From NCBI GenBank assembly GCA_036971715.1, contig JAVHJL010000010.1:1-64000 (forward strand): DNA of 64,000 bases, given 5' to 3'. Below, piece by piece: positions 36,053 through 47,900 of the stretch (its first letter is position 1; the number at the start of each line of letters is the position of its first letter). The notes below the pieces were generated by a model, which had not been told where the DNA came from, ran no database searches, and was given only the letters and a program-made list of their open reading frames with translations. The DNA comes from Arthrobotrys musiformis (taxonomy: Eukaryota > Ascomycota > Orbiliomycetes > Orbiliales > Orbiliaceae). The position numbers and the translations under genes are program-made.

Positions 36053-36646
36053 ATAATTATTTATATAAAATTTTAAATTCCAAAATTCTAAATAAAATTT
36101 GTGTATATAAAAATAAGTTTTAAATATTAAAATACTTAATTATGAAATATAAACTCTATAATCAAAAAAATATTAAAAAAAAATTCAAAAAGGTTAATAA
36201 ATAATTAAATTATTATTATTTATTATTTAATAATAATCTTTTTAAACGAATTTCTAAATTAAACAAATATTACAAACAAAAGTACTAAAAATTTTAAAAA
36301 TAATTATTTTACAAAATCGAAAAATCTAGAAATTTAAAAGAAAAAAAGTCCAAAAATAAAATATATTATTTTAATATTATATCAAAATAAATAAATAAAA
36401 ACAATAAATATATAATATTATTCTTTTAATAAAAAAAAGAAGAACAAGATAAAAAAAAAATAAAAGACAAACTTTTAAGATAAAAACCAAAATAAAAATA
36501 AAAAATGAAAATAAAAAATAATTTTAGTATAAATATACTTTTATTATAAAGTACGAAAATCATATATTTTAATTTCTTTTCCTTTATTCCGCCATAACTG
36601 AAAGGTTGCATGCGTGTATGATAAATAATAATAATAATAATAAGTC
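36053..36646 (+). pseudogene. LINE copy 5, strongly 5'-truncated
   Basis: Aligns from about position 33675 of the intact LINE (the end of ORF2, just before the CCHC region) to the tail. Coding frames are broken by G-to-A and C-to-T changes. The terminal segment TTCCGCCATAACTGAAAGGT carries a single change, and the (AAT)n tail is intact. Bases just before and after share AGTC..G/A with possible mutated duplication, which is not secure. Confidence 0.88.
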
Positions 36647-36672
36647 AAGTAAGAAATCTTTTTTTATATAAC

Positions 36673-37082
36673 TGTAAGAAATCGTATAGAAACTAGTCAA
36701 GGTATTAAGGTAATACACAAATGTCATAAAACAAGAGTAGTATAAATATAAATTAATATTTAAATTATTATTTAATTTTTAAATATATAATAGTAAATAT
36801 AGCAATTTAAATAATAAAAAAAATAATAAAATAAATTAAATAAAAGATAAATTTATAAAATAAATATTTAAAAATATAATATTAAATTAAATAAGATATA
36901 AAACTATAAAATAAATATTTAAATATAAAATATTAAATTAGAAAATAAATTTAAATTAAATATTTAAAAATATAGGATATTAAACTAAATTTAAATTGTT
37001 TTTTAATAAATTAGAAGTTTATATAAAATATAAATTTAAATAAACTTTTTGTTATATATATTGAAATAATACTATTAATAAA
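36673..37082 (-). repeat. Gypsy-B LTR fragment (minus)
   Basis: On the minus strand this is the last 410 bp of the Gypsy-B LTR. Its outer end, TGTAAGAAATCGTATAGAAAC, is well preserved, and the remainder is AT-converted. It stops at the 5' end of LINE copy 6, and the missing LTR part is not found on the other side of that LINE. The 26 bp at 36647-36672 between LINE copy 5 and this LTR are unassigned. Confidence 0.85.
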
Positions 37083-37328
37083 AACGAACTTCGAAAATAC
37101 CGACCCCCCCATAACTTTTGAACGGAGTATCCAAAACCAAATAAAAGTACACCAATCGAAAGAGCGGAAAAAATTGATCAAAAATACTACAAAGTAAAAA
37201 AGCATACAAAAACCAATAGAAAATAATCACAACATAAAAATATAAAAATATTTGCAATCATCTACCACACAAAAAAAAGAGATTTCTCACTTAATTTAAA
37301 CTAAACCTTTTAAAAATTAGTTTTAAAA

Positions 37329-38475
37329 ATAGAGAACATACCAACTAATTCATCTTTAAATAAACTAGTATTAGCAACACAAGGTTTTAAACCTACTTAC
37401 CACAAAAAAAAAAAAAAAAAGACAGATATTAGTAAATACAATTAATTCAAAAAAAGAAATAAATAAAAAAAATTTATTTCTAAAAATTAAAAAATTGAAT
37501 AACCTTCTAAAAAAAAGAGTATAAAAGATAAAAAACCTAAAGCAGGAAATAAAAAAGTTAAAGAAAAATAATATAAAAAAAATATAAATTACCTAAAAAA
37601 CATCAAAAACACTAAAAAAACAGGAAATAGCCTAAAAATACCAAAAAACACATAAAACACAAAATCTACAAAATCCACAAAATTCAAAAATATCAATTAA
37701 TTAATAAAGGTTAATTATTCTCAGAAATACTACAGAATCTTTTACCCAAAAACCAAATATCTTTAAAAAAAAAAATAAATAAAATTCTCAAAAAGAAACC
37801 TAATAATTTAAAATTAATTATTTCTAAAATTTTTCTAAATCTAAAAAAAAATCTAATTTTAATTACCCATAAGAACACCAAAAAAGAAAATATTCTAAAA
37901 TATAAAAAAAAAATCTATTAAAAACTCATTAAAATAGATGAACATATATAAAGATTTTCTAAAATAAAAAGCTAGGGATTCTTAATTATATACAAAATTT
38001 TTAGAAATTAAAAAATAAAAAATCTTAAAAAAGAAATAAAAACAAATAACACAATCAAATTAGTTAAAAATCCAAAATAATTAATTAAGAAGGAAAAATT
38101 AGAAAAAAAGAAATTCTCTTCTATAATAATTACTATAAAAATAAAAATGGAGGTAATAAAAATATAAAATAGAGGATATATTTTTTTAAAAAATGAAAAA
38201 CTTAAAATAGAAAGATATATTAAATTTTCTAGAAATAATAAATATATAAATTGTTAAAAAACTGGTTATTATATATTAAATTGTAGAAATGAATTAGCTT
38301 ACAAAATTTGTGCTGGAAAATACAAAACAATTAATCATTTATATAATATATACTAGAAAAATAAAAAGTCCTGTGATTATATAAAATACAAATGCATTAA
38401 TTATAAAGGAAAATATGGGGCAAAAAATTCCTTATACTCTAAAAACAAAAAATAAAATATCACTTTAAATAAATA
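37329..38475 (+). pseudogene. ORF1 relic of LINE copy 6
   Basis: Aligned base for base to the intact ORF1. The ATG start has become ATA and numerous Trp, Gln and Glu codons are changed or stopped. The first Cys/His knuckle is damaged (TGT and CAC positions altered), while some later Cys codons are kept. The ATGAATAG overlap with ORF2 has become ATAAATAA, so the ORF2 start is also lost. Confidence 0.88.
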
Positions 38476-41400
38476 AAAATATTTTAAAAATAATATAATA
38501 CAATTATAAAAAATCTACAAATATAATACAATCAATTTTAAACTCTACATTAATTTACAACAACACAAATTTAATTTTCTTATAAAAACCATAATTCTTA
38601 AAGGAAAATATTACAATTACACATTTAGAATTTAAACCAATTTTTTCAAACTCAAAAACCAACAAAACTAATAAAAACCGAAATAAAGTAATTACTTTTA
38701 TAAAAAAGAATTTACCCTACAAAATCACAAACCAGAAAGATTTAACTAAAAATAAAAACTATCAAATAATTAATTTTAAATCAAACAAATTTAAAAAAAA
38801 TCAGATTTATTAATATCTACAACAAAAAACAACAAAATACAGAAAATAGTAAATATACAGTAAATTGATTTTTTAATAAAATCAAAGATTACTACACCAA
38901 AAAAACATTATTAATCAAAGATTTTAATACTCATCACTCTTTATAGAATTTTGAAATTAAATTTAATTTAAAAATAGGAAAAATAGTAGAATTAATCAAA
39001 AATAAAAATTTATGATTAATAAATAAAAATAGCATACCAACTTATTATAATATCAAAAAAAATAATAAATCTAAATCCTCAATCATTAACCTATCTTTTA
39101 CAACCATTAATTTAAAAAAATTAATTATAAATTAAAAAATAGATAAAAAAATTAATACAAGATCAGATCATAAAATAATCTCAATTAAAATAAAACCAAA
39201 AGAAAATGACTTAATAGACAATCCTTTGTCAACTAACAAATTTAATTAGAATAAAACTAATTAGGAAAACTTCAAAAAAAAATATTAAATCTAAATAAAA
39301 ATCTAAATAAAAATAATTTATAAAAAGATCGCCTTTTTTCATTTTATAAAAAAAAAAAAAAATCTAGAAAATAATTTAGAAGTTGCAACATCTCTTTTTC
39401 AAAAAAAATATAATTTTAGCAGTAGAAAGATCTACATCAATTTTAAAAATAACACCAAAATCAAAAATTTGATAGAATAAAAAAATTGAAAAAACAAGAA
39501 AAAAGATATTACAACAAAAAAAAACATGGAAATTAAATAAAACCCAACAAAATTAAAAACTATTTAAAATTAAAAAAAATAAATATTTTAAAGAAATTAA
39601 ATCTTCTAAAAAGAAATCCTGGACTAATTTTCTAAAAAATACAAAAGACAAAGAAATATTTCTAATACTTAATTTTTCTAAATCTAGAAAAATCCAAAAA
39701 ATGCCAAATCTAATTTATAAGGACAATAATACCTTTAATTTTGAAGATAAGGCAAAAATATTAAGAAAAGCATTATTTCCAAAACCACCAAATTATACAA
39801 AAACAACAAATCCATTATTACCAATAAAAATAACAATTAACAAAAAGTTAATTAAAAAAAAATAAAAAATAGTGAAATCAAAGAAGCTATCTTCTCATCT
39901 AATTCCAAAAAAGCACTAGAATCAGATAGAATTAATTTTTTATATTTAAAAAGGGCTTATGAAATTATATTAAGAAAATTTAATAATTTATTTAAATAAT
40001 TATTAAATTATAGATACTATCTAATATGCTTTAGAAAAGCAATTAAGGTAATTTTACCTAAACTAAATAAACCTAATTATAATATTCTAAAAGTTTATAA
40101 AATTATTAATTTCCTAAATTATTTAGGAAAAATATTAAAGAAAATAATAGCAAGAAGAATGACCTTCTTATCAAAAACTAATAAAATTCTAAATCTAGAA
40201 TAAATTGAAGATAAAAAACAAAAATCTGCAATTAATACAACTTTATTATTAATTTATAATATAGAAATAGCTAATTTAGAAAAATTAAAAACCTTTGTTT
40301 TATTTTTAGATGTTAAAGGGGCTTTTGATAATATTTTAAAAGAAAAATTAATTAATACTTTAGAAAACATGAAGTTCTTTAAACAATTAATTTATAAATT
40401 AATAATTTTATATTCAAAAAATTAATTAAACTGGTCTTTAATGGATAAATAGAAAAATTAAAACCAATTAAAACTGGAATATTACAAAATTCCCTAATAT
40501 CCTTAATTCTTTTTCTATTATATTTAACACTATTATTTAATTTATTAGAACAAAAAAACGCCTTTTATTATTAAACCATCTTATATAAATAATTTAATGT
40601 TAATTATAATTAATAAAAAAATAAAAATAAATATATATAAATTAAAAAAAACTATAAAAATAGCCTTTAATTAAACTATAAATAATATAATAACTTTTAA
40701 TAATATAAAATCAAAACTAATTTATTTTAAAATAAATTTAAAAAAGAAAAATGAATTTGGGAAATTAAATATTAAGCTATTAAATGGTATAATAATAAAA
40801 TTTATTAATAATATAAGATGGTTAGGTATATATTTTAATATAAAATTGAATTTTAAATATTATATTAAAATAAAAACAAGTGTAGTAAATAAATTTTTAA
40901 ATTTTATTAAAGTATTTATTAATTTAGAAAAAGGATTTAAAACTAAAGTAATAATATAATTATATAAAAACTATATTTATTCTATTTTTGACTATAGGTT
41001 TGAAATATAGTAAAAAAACCAAAAACAACAAAATATTTTGAAAAAATTTAAATTAATTTAAAATAAAATATTGAGAAAAATAATAGGAGGTTTCAAAAAC
41101 AATTTTAATAAATATATTAGAAATTAAAGCCTCTATTTTACCATTAGAAATAAGATTAAATAAAATATAAAGAAAGTATATTCTAAGATTCTTTTTTCTT
41201 AATAAAAATTATTTAATAAAAAAAAGATTTTCAAAGTTATTTTTACTAGAATTTAATTTTGGAAGAGAGGAAATAGGACCTTATTTAAAATAAAATAAAA
41301 ATAAAAAAGAAAAAAATAAAAAAAAATATACCTTTATACTAAATAAAATATTATTAAAAATTAATTTTTTAATAAATCTATATATAAAAATTAAAAAATT

Positions 41401-42497
41401 AAATATAAAATTCAATCTTAAATTAAAAATAAAATTAATTTCCTTATAAATAACGTACCCAAAAATTTAGAAGCAGAAAACTACAAAAATAAAAAAGAAG
41501 TTAAACTAAATTCTAGAGAAAACTTATTTATTTATACAAACAGTTCTATACTGGAAATAGAAAATAAAAATAAAAAAAAAAAAAAAAAGAATAATAAAAA
41601 TAAAAAAGAAAAATCCTTAAAAACTGAAATTTATAGAGAAATAAATAATAAATCTATTTTTGAAATTTATTTTAATTTGGGAAAAAGTATAAAAATATAT
41701 GATACAAAATTAATTACTTTAAAAAAAAAAATTCGAAAAATCCTTTAAAATAATTAATAAAAATAAAAAAGTAAAAAATATTTATTTCTTCACCAACAAC
41801 CAAACTACAATAAAAAAGTTATAAAATTTAAATTTAAGACCTAATCAAAAAACAATTTCAGAAATTTAGAATATAACAAATAAATTAAATTTTAGAAATA
41901 TTAATATATTTATAGAATAAATTTTAAATCACTTTGAAGTTATTAAAAATAAAAAAGTAGATTATTTAGTCAAAAAAACTATAAAAATAAAAAAAAAAAT
42001 CTATTCAAATCCTTTGCCTATTTAAAAAAAAAATTAAAGAAAAGGACTTACTAAAATAAAAAGAAAAATACAAAAAATAAAAAAATAAACCAAATTATAT
42101 TAATAAACCAAAATTAAAAAAAAAATAAAATATTTATTAAGTTTAATAATAATTTTTTTTTTTTAATTTAACTAAAAACTGGGCATGGGTATTTTAACAA
42201 TTATTTATATAAAATTCCAAATTCTAAAATTTTAAATAAAAACTATACATACAGAAATAAGTTTAAACACCAAAATACTTAATTATAAAATGCAAAATCT
42301 ATAATAAAGAAAAAAAAATATTAAAAAAAAAACTCAAAAAAACTAATAAACAATTAGAGTATTACTTTTTATTATTTAATAATAAAGGTATAATCTTTTT
42401 GAAAAAATTCCTAAATAAAACAAATATTACAAAAAAAAAATATAATAAAAATCCTAAAAATGATTATTTTACAGGATAAAGAAATCTGGAAATTTAA
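38468..42497 (+). pseudogene. ORF2 relic of LINE copy 6
   Basis: Covers endonuclease, RT and RNase H in order but has stops throughout. The RT YIDD codons read as YINN near 40583 (GAT to AAT twice). The LDVKGAFDN segment near 40305 is still readable. It is less degraded than copy 3, as C residues are mostly kept. Confidence 0.88.
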
Positions 42498-42804
42498 AAA
42501 AATAAAAAGATTTCAAAAATAAGATATATTATTTTAATATTATATCAAAATAAATAGGTAAGAACAATAAATATACAATATTGTTCTTTTAATAGGAAAA
42601 AAGAAGAAAGAGACAAAAAGGATTAGAAGGAACCTCAAAAAACAAAAAACAAAAATACAAATAAAAACAAAAAACAAAAATAAAAAATGATTTTATGTAG
42701 TTTTCATTTTTAATGAGGAGCGAAAATCATGTACTTTAATTTCTTTTCCTTCATTCCGCCATAACCGAAAGGTTGCATGCGTGTATGATAAATAATAATA
42801 ATAA

Positions 42805-45804
42805 TTAGTTAGAGTATTATTATAAAAAATATATTTTTAGAGTAGTAATTAAAACATTTATTTCTATTTTTATAAAAAAATTTAGATTATAGATTTTAAA
42901 AATTAAAATAAATATGAAGGTATTTTTTAAGATTTTAAAAACTTTAAACTTTTTAAATGTAAATTTGAATTTAATTTGTTTCTTTATAAGTTTTGTGAGA
43001 GTTGTTGATATGAAACTATATTTTTGAATAAATTATTAATAATAGTTGTAAAGTTTTAAAAATAATTATATGTTTTAATATTTTTTGATATAAACTATTT
43101 TTAAATAACCTAAATTTTCTATAAATTTATTTTAATATTATTTAAATAATTATAATTTCTAAAAATTTGTATTTTATAATAGTAAATTCAAATTTATTTA
43201 AAGAATATTATAGATTATTTTTTTTATAAAACATTAAGTATTAAATTAATATATTTCTTATATTTTTCTATATTTTTATTATAAGTAAAAATATTATCTA
43301 AGTAAATTATATAGATTATATCTATATAATTTTATAAAACATAATTTCTAAAAATTTAAAAAATATAAAAGTATTAGTAAAATCAAAAAACATCACCATA
43401 TACTTAAAAAATTTATAGTAATATCTAAAAACTATTTTTTATTCTTTTCTAAAATTAATTTTGATATTAGTATATACATTAATAAGATTAAATTTAATAA
43501 AAATCTTAACTTTTATAAGCTTATTAAAAGATTTATTAATAAAAAAAAACTAATATTTTTAATAATAATATTATTAAAATTTTTATAATTAATATAAATT
43601 CATAATTTACTATTAAGTTTTAATACAAAAAAATAAAATATTTAATTAGAAAAATAAATTTAATAAATAATAATTTCAATTATTTTTTAATCAAAAACTA
43701 ATATAATAATTAAATTTTTAAATTCTATAATAAATAAATTAAATTATATAACTATTCTTAGATTAATAAAAGAGTTTTTAGTGCTATTATTAAAAAAAAT
43801 ACTAATTAATAATTTATTAATATAAATAAATATTATAAAATATTATTTAAAAAATCAAAATTATAAAATATTAAAAAATATAAATCCTAATTTTATAATA
43901 TAAAAACTAAACTATTTAAAAAACATCAATTTCTAAAATACATCTAATTTAATTTTTTAATAAACTTAAAAAAAATATCTATTCATTCATTAATATCCAT
44001 TTCTTCATTTAAATCAAATTATAATTTATTTATTTCTTTATTAAATTCATCAATATCTTTAAAATAATTAAAATATAAATATTACAGATAAAAATTTCCA
44101 TATATTTTAATTTAAGTAACTTTAATTGTAATATATCTTACATTCTTCCCATATAAGAAAATTATAATCACAAATTAAACAATAATATTTTAAAACAAAA
44201 AATTTATTAAATTCTTAAACAACTCTAATATTAATTATATATATATAATATATATTTTATGATTAAATTTTTTTTATATAATTTATGCTATAACAATTGG
44301 TATGATTATATTTAATATAATATAGTTATTAAACTAATTGATAAAAAATTTTTAAATTATTAGTTATAATATAAATATTATTTTTTATGATTAAAATTTA
44401 GAATATGGATTTAATTTGAAATATATAAAAATTAATATTTTAATAATAATTTAGATTTTTATAGTTATTATCAAAAATTTTAAAATTTTTGTAATATAAA
44501 TTATGATGTTAATAATAATATTTAGATTATTATGGATATATAACTAACAAAGATGAATCCTTATATTAATTCTATAAAAAAAAAATTATTAATATATTTT
44601 ATGATGGTTTTTTTTTTTATGCAGCAAATATATTAAAAAATGGATATTAAAAATTTAATACTTTTATTGTTTTGCTAAATATACAATTGACATTATTAAA
44701 AATCATACTAATATAAATTAATAATAAAGAATTAAAGAAATTCTTCTTTTTTATTATTCAAAATATCAAAGTTTTATATTTTAAAATAATATTATTTCTA
44801 ATAATTAGTGAATATTTCTTCATAAAAATCAATATTTATATAATAAAAAGTTTCTCAATAAAAAATATAATCTATTCATTTTTTGTTTTTAACAAAATTA
44901 TACCCTACACAACCAAAAATAAATATATAATAATAATCAAAACATTAAATATTCATTTAATTGTAAATTTTATTATAGTATTTATATCAATTATTTTGTA
45001 GATTATTAATAATTTATACATCATTTTTATTCTTTCTTAAAAGGTATAATATCATTGATTTCTTTAACCTATACTGTAGGAATAAAATATTCATCATTGT
45101 CCCAATCAAAAAAAAAAAAATAAAAATAAAAATAATTATTCATAATCTTCAATAAAACTAATTTATTATAAATAATTAAAATTTTCTCCTAATATAATAA
45201 ATAGAAATTAGTAGATTATAATTCTTAAATATACACAAAAATTTTTAAATTCTAAATCCTTTAAAATAAATCTTTAATATTATTCCAATTTATATTTATA
45301 ATATTAAATCAATTTCCCATCCTATTATCATTTATATTTAATATATTTATTAATAACTAGATTATTTTATACCCAATAATATTCTCAAATATTAAAAAAA
45401 ATAATAAAAAAAATATTTCTTTATCATCAATATTTATAAAAGTAATTAATTCTAAAATATCCATATAAATATCTAAAGAAATTTATAACATAACTTTATA
45501 AAATTATTCAATAATTTATTACTAAATTTTTTCAAAATTAATAATAATAAACTATTATATTATATTAAATTTAACAAAAGCTTTATCTTTTAAAAAAAAA
45601 AAATTTTAAATAATATTATAAAAATTATATTATATAATATTTTTCTTTTTTTTACATTCTCAAAAAAAATATCTAAGTTTATTATAATTTCAATAAAAAA
45701 AATTATTAGATTTCAAATTTTTTAAAAGCATATTATACTTATATTTATATTAAATAATATTTAAATTCATAAAAACTAAATTAAAAATCTTAATTACTAT
45801 TATA
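42805..45804 (-). pseudogene. Gypsy-A copy D, segment with RT and protease/gag end (minus)
   Basis: On the minus strand this aligns to Gypsy-A copy C from about 47745 (just upstream of the gag knuckle, 45804 here) to about 51220 in RNase H (42805 here). RT lies at about 43250-43650. The copy is split by insertion of copy C at 45805 and continues on the other side at 57036. Beyond 42805 the rest of RNase H, integrase and the 3' LTR are missing. Strong AT conversion leaves no open frame. Confidence 0.85.
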
Positions 45805-45809
45805 CTTTT
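45805..45809. repeat. Target-site duplication of Gypsy-A copy C (left)
   Basis: CTTTT directly precedes the 5' LTR and matches 57031-57035 directly after the 3' LTR. Joining the outside flanks restores the gag region of copy D. Confidence 0.88.
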
Positions 45810-46472
45810 TGTCACGCCCACACCATATGACTGTTCCTAGTTAGGCATATGGCTTGGCGCGACAAACATGCTTCTAATTCTGTATTTTAATTATTCTACA
45901 GAAAGATTTAGTTCATAATTTATTTATTCATTTTATAAACATTTATTTAAAAGGAATGAATCTATTTCCTATATCATATAAAATATATTATTTAATATAA
46001 TACATTTGGTTTTGTTTGACCAATAGAAATTTTAGTTATTGGTCTATTTTGTTTTTTATGCAATATTTATTATAATATATATATGACATCTTATTATTTG
46101 TTGATGTGCTTGTTTTTAAAAGATAAGCAACGAGTAATTAAATAAACAATAATTTTATATATAATTTATCTTTTATATAAAAACTTTATTATGTATTTAA
46201 GATCTTCTTAAATAATAATAATTTTTAGATTTTTTTTTAAAAATCCTATTAATTAACTTATTAATTATCTTTATTAATTTACTACTTAATAGTAAAGTTT
46301 TAAAATAGTTTTATAAGTTTTTTATTTATTCTATTATATTATATTTTCTATATATAATTTTATTAATTCTATTGAATATTGATTGTTTTTTTTAAGAGAT
46401 TTGAATCAATAAAATTAAAAAATTAGTAAAATATTAAGAATCCTGTTAAGGAGATTTGGGTAAGGTATAATA
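45810..46472 (+). repeat. Gypsy-A 5' LTR of copy C, 663 bp, with terminal hairpin
   Basis: Starts TGTCACGCCC and ends at a position equivalent to GTGTAACA of the other LTRs. The first 55 bp (45810-45864) are GC-normal and form a long imperfect inverted repeat, while the rest is AT-converted. This LTR would hold the promoter; no TATA box can be picked out with certainty in such AT-rich sequence. Confidence 0.92.
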
Positions 46473-46899
46473 CTTTAACTGATCTAATTTTTAATAAAAT
46501 AAATAGTGTATGTTAGTATAACAAATAGTTGGCTATGGTTTAAATAATAATAATAATAATAATAAATATAGATTACTTTTTAAAAAAGAATCCAGAATTT
46601 TTTAAAATCTGATAACAATAATTAATTATAAGAAATAATATATATAAGCTTAGTTATATAAATAGATTTATAAATTAAAAAAATAAATCTTATTTTTAAC
46701 CTAATATTAATTTATTTTCTTAACGAAAATTTTTATATATAAATATTAGTAATAAGTTTATAAAAATCAATACTTCCACCAGAATTTATTAATATTTAGA
46801 ACATAATAATTTAAATAGCACCAAATCTATAAAATTAAAAAAAATATATATATATATATATATAATATATTAGAAATTTTAGCAAAGATATTTTTAAAG
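46473..46899 (+). other. Gypsy-A leader region, copy C
   Basis: This non-coding leader between LTR and gag is shared with copy D (reverse complement left of 58266), including TGTATGTTAGTATA and GGCTATGGTTTAAA. A short (AAT)n run follows at about 46546-46565. No clear tRNA primer-binding site directly after the LTR could be recognised, probably because of mutation. A (TA)n run lies near 46848. Confidence 0.6.
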
Positions 46900-47900
46900 A
46901 ACTTCTTAAACTACCAAATAATAATATAGAAAATAGTAGAAAAATCATAGGAAAAAAATCTAACCCCCCTCCATTACAAATTTCTGAAGAATAAATTAAG
47001 AAACTTCAAGCAAAACTAGTATAATATAATATTAAGAGACTTAAAATTCAAAATAAACAAAATAAATTCCAAAAAAAAACTTAATACTAAAATACTATAA
47101 ATTAGCAACCCAATAAAGTTTAATAAAATTCTTAGAAAATTTGATTATTTTCTCCAGTAATTTGATACTCATTTTCAATTTTAAGTTTTTTGATTTCCCC
47201 ACAATAGCATTAAAATCCTATTTATAGGAATATATCTTAATAGTATTATTTTTTAGACTTATATCTACTATTAAAACTATATGGTAATTAAGGAGGAAGA
47301 TAAATAAGATTTAGATATAATTAAAATAATAATAGACTATAATTCTTTCATTATTTTTTTCAAATAATAATATAGTAAAAATGATAAAACTATAAGAGTT
47401 TAATGATAGATTATTATTTTTAAGTAGACTAATTTTATTTGTAACTATTTTTAAGAATTTAATAAATTTACAGTCCTAATTAATTAAAATAAATCTAATT
47501 TATATTAGAAGATTTAAAAAAAACTTAAGGTAAAATTTTAATAATACATATATATTTATAAAAAAAAAAGCCAAAATAGAGGATTATCTACTATAATCTG
47601 CATAAAAATATAATAATATTAATTTTAAGACCTATACCAATTAATTTTCCTACAACAAAAAAAGGAAAGTATAATAATAATAGTAATAACTATAATAAAA
47701 AATCTAATTTTGGAAATTAAAAAAAAAACAAAAATAAAAACATAATAGTAATTAAAATTTTTGGTCTAGTTTTTATAGATTTGAATGCTATATAATATAA
47801 ATATAAGCATAATACTTTTCCAAAAGACCTAAAATTTAATAATTTCTTTTGCTAGAATTGCAATAAATTTAGATATTTTTCTCAAAAATGCAGAAAAAAG
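46900..47900 (+). pseudogene. Gypsy-A gag relic with CCHC-like knuckle
   Basis: Broken frames translate to a lysine/glutamine-rich, probably helical N-terminal part (for example around 46985, PPPLQISEE). A C-terminal knuckle at 47850-47891 reads C-stop-N-C-N-K-F-R-Y-F-S-Q-K-C. This fits C-x2-C-x4-H-x4-C with His changed to Tyr and a Trp codon turned into TAG. The neighbouring RKKK tail is typical of gag nucleocapsids. The insertion point of copy C inside copy D corresponds to about 47740 of this gag. Confidence 0.8.

Larger units (their letters stand above)
37083..42804 (+). mobile_element. LINE copy 6, full-length, RIP-mutated
   Basis: This full-length copy runs from the conserved AACGAACTTCG start to the (AAT)n tail and is collinear with the intact LINE. 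Both ORFs are broken. The first 120 bp and the last 60 bp are close to identical to the intact copy, and the interior carries dense G-to-A changes with fewer C-to-T. No target-site duplication is visible: Gypsy-B LTR lies on the left and Gypsy-A copy D on the right. Confidence 0.93.

Noticed and set aside
45810..46472. Solo LTR
   Set aside because: The following leader, gag and pol and the matching CTTTT after 57030 show it is the 5' LTR of a complete element.
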